Source: Bacillota bacterium | GTDB taxonomy: Bacteria > Bacillota > Clostridia > Lachnospirales > Bianqueaceae | Direction: 5' to 3' | Length of the DNA stretch: 64,000 nucleotides | NCBI GenBank assembly: GCA_017620135.1 | Contig: JAFZQZ010000054.1 | Coordinates: 1-64,000, forward strand | Shown here: positions 8,876 to 17,971 of the stretch, one piece after another | Numbering within the stretch: position 1 is the first letter of the stretch | How the letters are laid out: each line of letters opens with the position of its first letter | Made by a program: the position numbers and the translations under genes | The notes under the pieces: model-generated | What the model saw: the letters and a program-made list of their open reading frames with translations, nothing else | Databases searched by the model: none | What the model was told of the DNA's origin: nothing

Positions 8876-10555
8876 ATGATTACGATTCAAGGTAAAGGCG
8901 TCTCTACCGGCGTCGCCGCCGGCCCGCTGTATTTTTACAGAAGAGCGAAAGGCACGATCACCCGTTTCACGGTCGAAGACCGCGACGCGGAGTGGCAGAG
9001 ATTCAAAGACGCCCAGGCAAAAGCCATCGAACAGCTCGGCGAACTGGCTGAGAAAGCCAGAGTCGAAGCCGGCGATGAAGCCGCGATGCTCTTTGAGACC
9101 CATCAGATGATGGCGGAAGATCTCGATTACGAAGAGACCATCCAGGGCCTGATCATGGACGAAGGGCAGAACGCGGAAGCGGTCGTCACCGACGTCGGCG
9201 CGCAGTTCGCCGATATGTTCGCGACGATGGACGATGAATATATGAAAGCCCGCGCGGCCGACGTAAAAGACGTTTCCGGCCGTATCGTGGGGATCCTTCT
9301 GGGCGTTGTACAGGGCGGCATCGATTCCGACGTGCCGGTCGTTCTGGCATCGGATGACCTGGCGCCTTCCGAGACGGTCCAGCTGGATAAATCCAAGATC
9401 CTCGGCTTTGTGACCTCTGGCGGTTCCGGCTCCTCCCATACCGCGATCCTGGCCCGTACCATGGGCATCCCGGCGATCATCGGCGTGGGCGACCAGCTGA
9501 AGGAAGAGTACGAAGGCCGTGAAGTCATCATCGACGGCGGTACCGGTATCGTCGCGGTGGATCCCGATGAGGATACCCGCGTCCATCTGATGAAGAAACG
9601 GGAAGAACAGCTGAAGAGACTGGCGCTCCTGAACCAGCTCAAAGGCCAGCCGAACGAGACCAAAGACGGTCAGAAGATCAAGATCTTCTGCAATATCGGC
9701 GATCCGTCCGACGTCGCGGCTGTGCTGGAGAACGACGGCGGCGGCGTAGGCCTGTTCCGCAGCGAGTTCCTGTATCTGAACTGCGATGATTATCCCACTG
9801 AGGATTATCAGTTCGAAGCTTACAAGAAAGTCCTTTCCGATCTGAACGGCAAGGAAGTCGTTATCCGTACGCTGGATATCGGCGCCGACAAGCAGATCGC
9901 GTATTTCGACATGCCCAAGGAAGAGAACCCGGCGCTCGGCAACCGCGCGCTTCGTATCTGCCTGAACCGGCCGGAGATCTTCCGGACGCAGCTTCGCGCG
10001 CTGTTCCGCGCCTCCGCCTTTGGTAAACTGGGCATCATGTTCCCGATGGTCACTTCCGTCTGGGAAGTCAAGGAAGCGAAGAAAATGTGCGACCAGGTCC
10101 GTGCGGAACTGGATGCGGAAGGCATCGCTTACTCCGATGACGTGGAGATCGGTATCATGATCGAAACGCCCGCGGCGGCGGTGATCTCCGACCGTCTGGC
10201 GCAGATCGTTGACTTCTTCTCGATCGGTACCAACGACCTGACCCAGTATACCCTGGCCTGCGACCGTCAGAACAATGACCTTGGCCGTTTCTTCAACGCG
10301 CATCATCCGGCGGTGCTCCGCCTGATCAAACTCGTGACCGAGAACGCGCACAAGCATGGCGCGTGGGTCGGCATCTGCGGCGAGCTCGGCGCGGATCTGG
10401 AGCTGACCGAGACCTTCCTGTCCATCGGACTGGATGAGCTTTCCGTCTCTCCGAGAAGCGTTCTGCCGCTGCGCCAGAAAGTTCGCGAAACCACCGTCAG
10501 CGAAGTCAGAGAACGTCTGATGAACGATCTGATGAGCGACGCGAATACGATCTGA
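8876..10555 (+). CDS. ptsI: PTS enzyme I (phosphoenolpyruvate-protein phosphotransferase)
   Basis: Cytoplasmic enzyme that autophosphorylates with PEP and charges HPr. The N-terminal HPr-binding helical part is followed by the swivelling domain with active His188 in GSGSSHTAILAR, then a PEP/pyruvate-binding TIM barrel with the signature around IMIETPAA and SIGTNDLTQY and the catalytic Cys in GICGELG. It has 559 residues against about 570-575 usually, full length. The start follows GAGAGGA. The order permease-HPr-enzyme I is compact and ends with a strong terminator. Confidence 0.97.
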   Translation: MITIQGKGVSTGVAAGPLYFYRRAKGTITRFTVEDRDAEWQRFKDAQAKAIEQLGELAEKARVEAGDEAAMLFETHQMMAEDLDYEETIQGLIMDEGQNAEAVVTDVGAQFADMFATMDDEYMKARAADVKDVSGRIVGILLGVVQGGIDSDVPVVLASDDLAPSETVQLDKSKILGFVTSGGSGSSHTAILARTMGIPAIIGVGDQLKEEYEGREVIIDGGTGIVAVDPDEDTRVHLMKKREEQLKRLALLNQLKGQPNETKDGQKIKIFCNIGDPSDVAAVLENDGGGVGLFRSEFLYLNCDDYPTEDYQFEAYKKVLSDLNGKEVVIRTLDIGADKQIAYFDMPKEENPALGNRALRICLNRPEIFRTQLRALFRASAFGKLGIMFPMVTSVWEVKEAKKMCDQVRAELDAEGIAYSDDVEIGIMIETPAAAVISDRLAQIVDFFSIGTNDLTQYTLACDRQNNDLGRFFNAHHPAVLRLIKLVTENAHKHGAWVGICGELGADLELTETFLSIGLDELSVSPRSVLPLRQKVRETTVSEVRERLMNDLMSDANTI

Positions 10556-10575
10556 TCTAAACAGACTGAGTAAGG

Positions 10576-10611
10576 CGACCGGGGAGTTCACCAGACTCTC
10601 CGGTCGTTTTT
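10576..10611 (+). terminator. Intrinsic terminator of the PTS operon
   Basis: A 12 bp stem (10576-10587 with 10594-10605) with one G-U pair, 6-base loop and a TTTTT tail. Confidence 0.92.
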
Positions 10612-10628
10612 GATATGAGGAAATTCAG

Positions 10629-11144
10629 ATGGAATACGCAGATGTTTATGACGCGCAGGAAAGGAAGACCGGCCGGATCGTGCCGAAGGACACCCCGCTG
10701 GGCGACGGCGAATACGTCATGTCGGTCGGTATCTGGATCCGCAATGCCGCGGGACTGATCTTTGCGACGCGCCGGAGCCTTAACAAACGGTTTATGCCGG
10801 GCAAGTGGGAAAACACCGGCGGACATGTCATGGCCGGCGAAACACCGGTCGAGGCGGTCATCCGTGAACTCAAGGAAGAAACGGGTATCGATGTCACCGC
10901 CGATCAGATCACTTATCTCGGCGAAGCCACGCGGGAAGCGCACGGGATCGGGAAGAACTACGGTGTTCAGATGGAAGTGGACCTGACGGAACTGTATTTC
11001 TCCGACGGGGAAGTCATGGACGCCCGCTGGCTGACCCGCGAGGAGTTCGAACGCATGCGGGACGAGGAAGAATTCGCTCCTTCGGTCTTCCGGTTCATGG
11101 AAGGCTACAGGGAAGGCTTCCTTCGCTTTATGGGCTGGTCATGA
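10629..11144 (+). CDS. Nudix hydrolase
   Basis: Cytoplasmic pyrophosphohydrolase of 171 residues. The Nudix box is complete at residues 65-87: G-x5-E-x7-REL-x-EE-x-GI, which binds Mg2+. The N-terminal stretch (ADVYDAQERKTG) resembles the Nudix group related to isopentenyl-diphosphate isomerase, whose substrates are mostly unknown. Ribosome site GAGGAAA is 9 bases upstream. The stop overlaps the start of the following membrane-protein gene (ATGA), so translation is coupled. Confidence 0.9.
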   Translation: MEYADVYDAQERKTGRIVPKDTPLGDGEYVMSVGIWIRNAAGLIFATRRSLNKRFMPGKWENTGGHVMAGETPVEAVIRELKEETGIDVTADQITYLGEATREAHGIGKNYGVQMEVDLTELYFSDGEVMDARWLTREEFERMRDEEEFAPSVFRFMEGYREGFLRFMGWS

Positions 11145-12220
11145 TCACCGCGATTTATTCCTTTCTTCACTTTATGATCGACGGCATCTGCGCGGCCGCC
11201 CTGTTCAGCCGGTTTGCTTCAGAAGGAAATGTTCTCCTGAACTTTCTTGTCTATAATTTCTGCGCGTTTGTTTTGCAGATGCCGTTTGGGGCGATCCTTG
11301 ACGTCCTGGCAGGAAAAGACAGCAAAAAAGCTTTCCCGTTTGTTTTCGCGGCGGCCGGCGCTGTGCTGACACTGACTGGCGCGTTTGTTTCACCGGTCCT
11401 TCTGGGGATCGGCAACGCGCTCTTCCATGTGGGCGGCGGTGTAGAGACCATCAGGGAAGACCGCCGCAAACAGACACGAGGACGGCAGCTGGGGATTTTT
11501 GTCGCTCCAGGCGCCATGGGGATCTTTCTGGGCCGGCTGATCGGAACGGGAAGTATATCCTGGCATCCGGTATTCGGGATCAGCCTCATCCTGATTTTGA
11601 TCCCGCTGTTTCTCCTATACCGTCTGATCTTTCATCCGACCACGCCGGACAGACAGGAAGAAACCGCGCCGGAACATGGTTCCGGGTGGGATCAGCCGGA
11701 CGGCGAAGAGAAACCTCTCGCAGCCGGCGATGGCGCTTCCTTCTACGCGGCCCTGCTGCTTACCGGCTGTTTTCTGGTCGTGATCCTTCGCTCGCTTACC
11801 GGACTGGCGGTCGGATTTGCCTGGAAGAATACTGTATGGATGAGTTTGCTGGCTGTGACGGCTGTCGTTTTAGGGAAGATCCTGGGCGGTATATTCGCCG
11901 CTTCGCTGGGAAGACAGAAAACGGTCATCTACAGCCTTGCCGGCGCGGCACTTTGTTACGCGTTCTCGGAAAACCTGGCGGCAGGACTTATGGCGCTCCT
12001 TCTGTTCAATATGACCATGCCGGTCACCCTGCAGATGCTGGTGGATCGTTTCCGCAGGAGGCCCGGGACGATGTTCGGCTTTCTGACAGTCGGTCTGTTT
12101 CTCGGTTATCTGCCCGTTCAGCTTCATTTGAATCTGCCGGTCACCGGAAAATGGCTGGGCGTCTTCGCGAGTGTCATTTCACTTTTGGTCCTTGTCTGCC
12201 AGAGGAGAGAGATGACATGA
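11141..12220 (+). CDS. MFS-like polytopic membrane protein
   Basis: A 359-residue very hydrophobic protein with about ten predicted membrane segments and a charged loop near residues 170-195. The N-terminal half (HFMIDGICAAALF, then a conserved GNALFHVGGG segment) looks like an atypical major-facilitator-type carrier. I do not recognise a substrate. It overlaps the Nudix stop and the next start by four bases on each side, so the three genes form a tightly coupled operon. Confidence 0.7.
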   Translation: MITAIYSFLHFMIDGICAAALFSRFASEGNVLLNFLVYNFCAFVLQMPFGAILDVLAGKDSKKAFPFVFAAAGAVLTLTGAFVSPVLLGIGNALFHVGGGVETIREDRRKQTRGRQLGIFVAPGAMGIFLGRLIGTGSISWHPVFGISLILILIPLFLLYRLIFHPTTPDRQEETAPEHGSGWDQPDGEEKPLAAGDGASFYAALLLTGCFLVVILRSLTGLAVGFAWKNTVWMSLLAVTAVVLGKILGGIFAASLGRQKTVIYSLAGAALCYAFSENLAAGLMALLLFNMTMPVTLQMLVDRFRRRPGTMFGFLTVGLFLGYLPVQLHLNLPVTGKWLGVFASVISLLVLVCQRREMT

Positions 12221-12570
12221 TCATTCTTCGCATGTTTCTGGTTTCTCTGGTTTTGACGCTTATTATTGAGACCGTGGTCGCTCTTTTCTGGAAGGTCCGG
12301 ATGCCGGGACTGATCGTGGTCTGGCTGGTCAATACCCTGACCAACCCGCCGGCCGTTCTCCTGGCGTGGCAGCTTGTGAGGCTTTTCCCCGGCATATCTT
12401 CGCTCGTTATTCAACTGCCGATCGAATGTATCGTTATCCTCGTCGAAGCCCTGATCTATTGCGGCTTCGCCAAAAAAGAAAAATGGACGATCCGTCATCC
12501 CGGTTTACTCTCTGTCACCGCGAATGTGATCTCCTGGAGTATCGGACTGATGATCCGGACATTCAGATAA
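12217..12570 (+). CDS. Small conserved-type membrane protein, unknown function
   Basis: A 117-residue protein with three to four hydrophobic segments and a basic loop (FAKKEKW). The start at 12217 overlaps the preceding stop (ATGA) and is chosen for that coupling; an upstream in-frame extension would run far into the previous gene. It could assist or partner the upstream carrier-like protein. No family is recognised. Confidence 0.75.
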   Translation: MIILRMFLVSLVLTLIIETVVALFWKVRMPGLIVVWLVNTLTNPPAVLLAWQLVRLFPGISSLVIQLPIECIVILVEALIYCGFAKKEKWTIRHPGLLSVTANVISWSIGLMIRTFR

Positions 12571-12585
12571 TCAAGGGAGGTTCCT

Positions 12586-13170
12586 ATGAAAAAACAAATT
12601 TCTGTTCTTCTGCTGATCCTGGTGCTTTGCGTGTGTCTCTTCGCCGGCATGGCAAAGGCGGACGTGATCGAGATCGAGGAATACTGGGAAGAGTTTTTTT
12701 ATACCCATCATGAAGACTGTGAGACCGTTAACACCTACTATACCGTCAACACGAAGGGTGGTGAAACGAAGGTGCGGGAGGACGCGAGCCGTCTTAGCAA
12801 GACCCTTCTGGAAATCCCCAACGGGGAAGAGGTGTTCATCAAGTTTATTTATCATGTTCCGAATGGTTCCGACTGGGGCTTCTGGCTGGATGATCGTGTA
12901 ATGGGTGAATATCATACGGAAGCCCTCTGGATCCTGATGTCCGATCTCTATGATCCCGAAAATCCACCGGAGGATCTGGTGATCTATGAACAGAAAGGGT
13001 CTACGGTCACGGACGAGTCTTCCACGGCCGAGTCTTCCGATGAGGAAGAATCGTCACAGATCACAGAGCCTGGATCCGGAAACGGGATCACCCTCGCGAT
13101 CGTCATTTCCGCTGTCGTTTTAGTCATGCTGATCAGCGTGCTGGTACTGGTCCTGATCAAGGACCACTGA
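12586..13170 (+). CDS. Surface-exposed SH3-like protein with C-terminal membrane anchor
   Basis: A 194-residue protein with a cleavable-looking signal peptide (basic MKKQ, hydrophobic core, AKA-like cleavage near residue 24), an extracellular part resembling a bacterial SH3 domain (VREDASRLSKTLLEIPNGEEV, about residues 60-90), a Ser/Glu-rich linker, and a C-terminal membrane helix (about 168-190) ending in KDH. Bacterial SH3 domains often bind cell wall or act in wall-linked sensing; the role here is inference. Start follows GGGAGG. The 3' end overlaps the convergent AraC gene by 51 bp. Confidence 0.75.
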   Translation: MKKQISVLLLILVLCVCLFAGMAKADVIEIEEYWEEFFYTHHEDCETVNTYYTVNTKGGETKVREDASRLSKTLLEIPNGEEVFIKFIYHVPNGSDWGFWLDDRVMGEYHTEALWILMSDLYDPENPPEDLVIYEQKGSTVTDESSTAESSDEEESSQITEPGSGNGITLAIVISAVVLVMLISVLVLVLIKDH

Positions 13171-14316
13171 AACAGGCAGGTGACCCGGCGTATGACCGGT
13201 GAACTTCCTGTACACTTTGATGAAATATCCCGGATCCGAGAAGCCGAGCGCCTCCGAGACTTCCGTGACCTGCATGCGGTGTTCGGAAAGAAGCAGCGAA
13301 GCTTCCCGGATCTTGCTTTTCTGTATATAATGGGTCACCGTTTCCCCGGTGGCCTTTTTGAATTCCGTGCAGAGATAGGACTTGCTGTATCCCAGATCCT
13401 CCGCGGCTGTCGCGAGAGAGACCGGTTCATACAGATGGGCCTGGACATAACGGCCGAGCCGCGTGACCAGCGGGGAAGAGGAGGCATCTTTCCGCAGCTC
13501 GGCGATCAGCCGCGTATAGCGCAGGGAGAATTCCAGGAAGATGTGATTGAAATCTTCGCGGGAAAAGACCGCTTCGATCCGCTCGCCATACATATCCGCG
13601 AGCTGATTGACAAGATCCAGACTGACGCCTTCCTGGACAGCGATCCTGGACATATACATATTTGCGCCAAAGAGATAACGCTGCTCCTGGCGCAGGTTAT
13701 CGAGCCTGACCGGGGAATCGTAGAGGAACAGTTTTTCGTTAAAATACCGGACCAGTTCCTTTTCTTTTCCGCCCCGGATCAACCGGACGATCTCGCCTTC
13801 CAGATCTTCACCCTCATCCCGGATGACGGGAGCGGACGGGGCATAATGACTGCGGAACGCAGGTGCCCAGTGAAAATCCAGCGTTTGGATCTCACATTCC
13901 ACTTGGTCATTCAATAAATGGTTCAGGAAACGAAGATAGTTCTGCAGCTTCTTCATATCACAGGGAGAAGACAGGTTCATCTCCCGCTGGAGACCGGAAG
14001 CGGCGCTATCCGGAAGAGAAAGCCGGTGCACCAGGCGCCTGGCAGTCTGCAGAGTGCATTCAAAAGCGAAGAGCGGCATCAGGATCAACGTGCGGTCATG
14101 GGCAGGCACATCGATCCCGCCGCCCAGGACGCCTTCCGGCGTAACAAAGGTCCAGGCGTGTGGAAGAGACTTCGGAAGCGAGGAAAGAAGCGCCTGGCAA
14201 AGGCCGTGGTCGTCCTGATAATTCTTCATGACAGCGAAGATCCGGCTGTCTTTGGCGATCACGACAGATAGACCGGAAGCCGCGGCGAACTGCCGCATGA
14301 GAACGGGAAGTTCCAT
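13120..14316 (-). CDS. AraC-family transcriptional regulator
   Basis: A 398-residue regulator. The C-terminal AraC/XylS domain (about residues 285-385) has both helix-turn-helix motifs (SLATAAEDLGYSKSYLCTEF and VTEVSEALGFSDPGYFIKVYRKF). The long N-terminal part is not a plain cupin and probably senses a ligand. The start at 14316 is preferred over a start ten codons upstream because AAAGGAGG lies 7 bases before it. It is divergent from the GPH symporter gene, and the intergenic region holds an exact direct repeat that suits AraC binding. It likely activates 14470-17913. Confidence 0.9.
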   Translation of the reverse strand: MELPVLMRQFAAASGLSVVIAKDSRIFAVMKNYQDDHGLCQALLSSLPKSLPHAWTFVTPEGVLGGGIDVPAHDRTLILMPLFAFECTLQTARRLVHRLSLPDSAASGLQREMNLSSPCDMKKLQNYLRFLNHLLNDQVECEIQTLDFHWAPAFRSHYAPSAPVIRDEGEDLEGEIVRLIRGGKEKELVRYFNEKLFLYDSPVRLDNLRQEQRYLFGANMYMSRIAVQEGVSLDLVNQLADMYGERIEAVFSREDFNHIFLEFSLRYTRLIAELRKDASSSPLVTRLGRYVQAHLYEPVSLATAAEDLGYSKSYLCTEFKKATGETVTHYIQKSKIREASLLLSEHRMQVTEVSEALGFSDPGYFIKVYRKFTGHTPGHLPVSVVLDQDQYQHADQHD

Positions 14317-14354
14317 AACCTGCCTCCTTTGGAGATGAAACGTCAAATTGATAT

Positions 14355-14413
14355 AAATATATTACCATAAACAGAAATATATTACAATTCTTCGGACAGG
14401 AAAACCGTATAAT
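14355..14413 (+). promoter_or_regulatory. Candidate AraC-type direct-repeat operator and -10 box
   Basis: AAATATATTAC occurs exactly twice, at 14355-14365 and 14375-14385, 20 bp apart on the same strand, about two helical turns. It is followed by TATAAT at 14408-14413 with no good -35 box. This is the geometry of a promoter activated by an AraC-family protein bound next to the -35 region. Confidence 0.65.
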
Positions 14414-14469
14414 AGGATTCAGAAAATAGCTTCGTGACCAAAACTGAATACCTGGAAGGAGAAACCACC

Positions 14470-15876
14470 ATGTCCGAGATGACTCAAACGACCAACCCCA
14501 CCGAAAAGAAAAAAGAACTGACCTTTGGCAAGCTGATGGCCTGGTCCCTGCGAGGCGGATCGACCGGCGTCGCGCTGATGGTGATGGGCTATCTGTCCAT
14601 TTTCGGGATCAAGATCCTCGGGATCCCGGCAGCGACAGTCGGTACCCTGCTGCTGGCCAGCAAGTTCCTGGACGGCATTACCGATATCTTTGCCGGTTAT
14701 ATCGTCGATAAGACCAACACGAAGATCGGCCGCGGACGTCCGTATGAACTGTGCGTGATCGGTCTGTGGATCACGACCCTGGCGCTTTTCCTGTGTCCGG
14801 CAGGCTGGAGCACCGCGCTCAAATGCGTCTGGCTGTTCATCATGTACGCTTTCTCCAACTCGGTCTTCATGACTTTCCTGAATGCCAACCAGACCGTATA
14901 CATGGTCCGCTCCTTCTCTGATCCGAAGAACTATGTAGCGCTTTCGACCTATGGCGGCCTGGTGCCCATGATCGTGGTCGTGATCTTCAATATCGTTTTC
15001 CCGATCCTGGTCGGTGTGATGGCGACTTCTCAACCCGGCTGGATCCTTCTGGTCCTGATCTTCGCGGTCCCCATGACCCTGATCGGCCTGCTGAGGTTCT
15101 TCGTGGTAAAGGAAACGAACAATGTAGACCAGAAGTCGACAGCACAGCTTTCCATGAAGGATGTGTTCACAGTCCTGAAAAAGAATCCTTATATCTATAT
15201 CATCGCGCTCGCGACTTTCACGATGAACCTGATCACCAACATGGGCGTCAACACCTTCTACTTCACGGATATCGTAGGCAATATCGGCCTGATGGGCGCG
15301 CTGTCGGCCGTCCAGATGATCGCGATCCCGCTGATGCTGGTCATCCCGACTATCCTGAAAAGGACGACCGTCGTGAAGATCATGCGGGTAGGCATCGTGT
15401 GCACGATCGCCGGCTATGTCATCAACTTCTTCGCCGGCAGTAACTTCCCGCTGCTCGCGGTGGCCGCGGTACTCTTCGGCGGCGGCGCGATCCCGATCTC
15501 CATGCTGACCGGACTGATGATCATCGACTGCGCGGAGTACAATGAATACAAGGGACTGTATCGTCTCGAGGGCTCCCTCGGCGCGATCAACGGTTTCGCG
15601 CAGAAACTCGGTGCGGGACTGGGTTCAGGCCTTCTGGGTATCCTGCTTGGCTTAGCCGGATATAGCGAGACCGCCGCGGTCCAGTCAGCTTCTGCCCTGA
15701 ACATGGTCAGACTGCTCTATTCCCTGATCCCCGCGGCTCTTTACCTGCTGGTCTACCTGGCGTTACACCTGTACAAGCTTGACAAACATATGCCAGAGAT
15801 CCGCAAGGCCAACGAAGAAAACCGCGTGAAAGCTGCAGTCGAAGCTTCGCTGGAAGAAGAAAAGATGGAGGACTGA
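14470..15876 (+). CDS. GPH-family glycoside/pentoside/hexuronide:cation symporter
   Basis: Membrane carrier of 468 residues with about 12 hydrophobic segments. The GPH pattern is clear: KFLDGITDIFAGYIVDKTNTKIGRGRPYE near the N-terminus, and the characteristic DCAEYNEYKG segment in the second half. It would import glycosides with Na+ or H+. The start at 14470 is chosen because AAGGAG lies 8 bases before it; an upstream start adds only 12 unsupported residues. The next gene begins 3 bp after the stop, so carrier and hydrolase form one operon. Confidence 0.9.
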   Translation: MSEMTQTTNPTEKKKELTFGKLMAWSLRGGSTGVALMVMGYLSIFGIKILGIPAATVGTLLLASKFLDGITDIFAGYIVDKTNTKIGRGRPYELCVIGLWITTLALFLCPAGWSTALKCVWLFIMYAFSNSVFMTFLNANQTVYMVRSFSDPKNYVALSTYGGLVPMIVVVIFNIVFPILVGVMATSQPGWILLVLIFAVPMTLIGLLRFFVVKETNNVDQKSTAQLSMKDVFTVLKKNPYIYIIALATFTMNLITNMGVNTFYFTDIVGNIGLMGALSAVQMIAIPLMLVIPTILKRTTVVKIMRVGIVCTIAGYVINFFAGSNFPLLAVAAVLFGGGAIPISMLTGLMIIDCAEYNEYKGLYRLEGSLGAINGFAQKLGAGLGSGLLGILLGLAGYSETAAVQSASALNMVRLLYSLIPAALYLLVYLALHLYKLDKHMPEIRKANEENRVKAAVEASLEEEKMED

Positions 15877-15879
15877 GAA

Positions 15880-17913
15880 ATGGCGAACCTGTATCATCCC
15901 GCGAATGATCCGTATTTCAACCATCCTTATGTCGACGTAAAAGAATTCCGCGAAAAACCTTATCCGCACACCTATATCCACGGCGGATTCAGAGGGACGG
16001 ATATAAACGGCGCGAACGAAGTACGGTTCTGCATCTACTACCCGGAAAAGGAAGCCTATGAAGGACGCTTTTTCCAGTATGTTTCCCCGGCGCCGGAAGA
16101 CGAGCATGAATCCGAGCATCTGACCGGTGAGGACGACAAGATATCCTTCTGCCTGACACACGGCGCCTACTATGTCGTATCCAATCAGGGCGGATTTATG
16201 ATGGGAGGAGATCCTTCCCGCCTGTATAAAGCCAGTTCCGCCGCGGCAGAATACAGCCGTCAGATCGCCAAAGAGCTGTATCATACAAACGAACGTCCCT
16301 ACGGCTACATTTTCGGCGGCAGCGGAGGATCCTTTAAGACCATGGGCGCCATGGAGGCGACCGAAGGAGTCTGGGACGGCGCGGTTCCTTATGTCATGGC
16401 CAATCCCATGGCGGCGCCGAATGTCTTCGCGTCCCGGATGCACGCAGTCCGTGTCCTTGGCGAGGAAGGTCTGAAAAAGGTCACAGCTGCGATGGAACCA
16501 GGCGGATCCGGCAATATCTACGAAGGCCTGGACGATGTGCAGAAAGCGGCGCTTCGCGAGGCGACTGCCATGGGATTCCCCGAACGGGCCTGGTTCTGTC
16601 ATCCGTTCATGGGCGACGGGGCCCTGATGGTCCTGGTGCCTACGGTTTACATGATGTTTCCTTCCTATTTCAGGGATTTCTGGGAGAAAGAAGGTTACGA
16701 AGGCGCTGATCCTTCCAGTGATGCCGTCCGTGACAGGCTGCAGTTTGTGACCACTGTCAGGGAAGTCCTGTATGATAAGAAACCGGAAAATTCCGATGAC
16801 GCGTTTACCAGCGTCGATAACAGCTGGATCAATACCATGCTGGGCGGCGAGCCGCTTCCGAAGATCCGGATGGAAGATACGATCCCGGAAGGAGCCTATA
16901 CGTTCCACAGCCGCCTGAGAGTCCTGTCCGGAGCCTGCAAGGGAGCCGAGATCAATATCAAAGAGATCAACGGAACCCTTCTGGAACTTCACCCGGAGAA
17001 CGGCGGCGCTGCCAACACGAACCCCTTCAAGGATCTTCAGCCCGGTGATCAGATCATGGTGGACAACTCCGACGCGATCGCAATGCAGTTCTTCCACCGC
17101 CACCAGGTCCCGGACGAGACTTATGAAGTCTATGACCAGTTCCGTGGGGAAGACGGAAAACCTTTTCCCGCACAGCTGCCTATGCTGATCGCCCCGTTTA
17201 TCGCGACCAGCGGTGCCGGAAAACTGATCGACGGCGACATCCACGGTAAAGTGATCGGCCTTTGCTCCATGCTGGATGAGAGCGCCTGTCCCTGGCACGG
17301 CGACTGGTACCGCAAGGCAGTCGAAAGACATGGAAAGTCCGAAAACTTCCGTCTTTACTATCACGACAATTCCATCCACGATGACCGCGCCGGCTATCTG
17401 GATGACAGACAGCGCCAGGTAGACTACCTTGGCACCCTGCACCAGGCGCTGCTGGACGTCGCGGCCTGGGCGGAAAAGGGGATCGAACCGCTGCCTACCA
17501 TGAACTACACGGTAAAGGACGGTCAGGTATCCCTTCCCGAAAGCGCCTCTCGGCGCGGTGGCATGCAGCCGGTCGTCCGGGCTCTCGTCTCGGCGGGAGA
17601 CACCTCCTTTGGGAAAAAGGTCACGGTCAGAACCGGCGAAAGGGTCTGCTTTGAAACGGTGATCGAGATGCCGCCCCACGCAGGATCTGTCACAAAAGCA
17701 GCCTGGGATTACGAAAAGACGAACGACTGGTCCGGATCGGAAGAACTTCTTTCTCAGCCGGATGGGACGGTGAAAGTCGTGACCGAACATGTATTCACAA
17801 AGCCTGGCCTTTACTATCCCTGCATCAAGGTACAGAGCCAGCGTCATGGCGATCTTTCCGACATTTTCACCCAGTGCAAAAACCTTGACCGGGTATGTGT
17901 GGAAGTGATCTGA
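15880..17913 (+). CDS. Large alpha/beta-hydrolase-type protein, probable esterase
   Basis: A 677-residue cytoplasmic protein (no signal peptide). A nucleophile-elbow-like GGSGGS in YGYIFGGSGGSFKTMGA (about residues 148-153) sits in a context expected for an alpha/beta hydrolase (preceding THGAYYVVSNQGGF). Later parts include a short beta-rich insertion (around residues 350-400) and a C-terminal domain that looks like a PKD/Ig-type beta sandwich (about 570-670). I do not recognise the family firmly. Its coupling to a GPH symporter and an AraC regulator suggests it processes an imported acylated or glycosylated compound. Start follows GGAGG, 3 bp after the carrier gene. Confidence 0.6.
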   Translation: MANLYHPANDPYFNHPYVDVKEFREKPYPHTYIHGGFRGTDINGANEVRFCIYYPEKEAYEGRFFQYVSPAPEDEHESEHLTGEDDKISFCLTHGAYYVVSNQGGFMMGGDPSRLYKASSAAAEYSRQIAKELYHTNERPYGYIFGGSGGSFKTMGAMEATEGVWDGAVPYVMANPMAAPNVFASRMHAVRVLGEEGLKKVTAAMEPGGSGNIYEGLDDVQKAALREATAMGFPERAWFCHPFMGDGALMVLVPTVYMMFPSYFRDFWEKEGYEGADPSSDAVRDRLQFVTTVREVLYDKKPENSDDAFTSVDNSWINTMLGGEPLPKIRMEDTIPEGAYTFHSRLRVLSGACKGAEINIKEINGTLLELHPENGGAANTNPFKDLQPGDQIMVDNSDAIAMQFFHRHQVPDETYEVYDQFRGEDGKPFPAQLPMLIAPFIATSGAGKLIDGDIHGKVIGLCSMLDESACPWHGDWYRKAVERHGKSENFRLYYHDNSIHDDRAGYLDDRQRQVDYLGTLHQALLDVAAWAEKGIEPLPTMNYTVKDGQVSLPESASRRGGMQPVVRALVSAGDTSFGKKVTVRTGERVCFETVIEMPPHAGSVTKAAWDYEKTNDWSGSEELLSQPDGTVKVVTEHVFTKPGLYYPCIKVQSQRHGDLSDIFTQCKNLDRVCVEVI

Positions 17914-17925
17914 TCGAAAATTATG

Positions 17926-17960
17926 ACCCGGCCGCATCCGAGGTGGTGTGGCCGGGTTTC
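17926..17960 (+). terminator. Probable terminator after the hydrolase gene
   Basis: ACCCGGCC (17926-17933) pairs with GGCCGGGT (17950-17957), followed by the short tail TTC. The loop is 16 bases and the U-run weak. Confidence 0.55.
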
Positions 17961-17971
17961 TGCTGAAAAGA

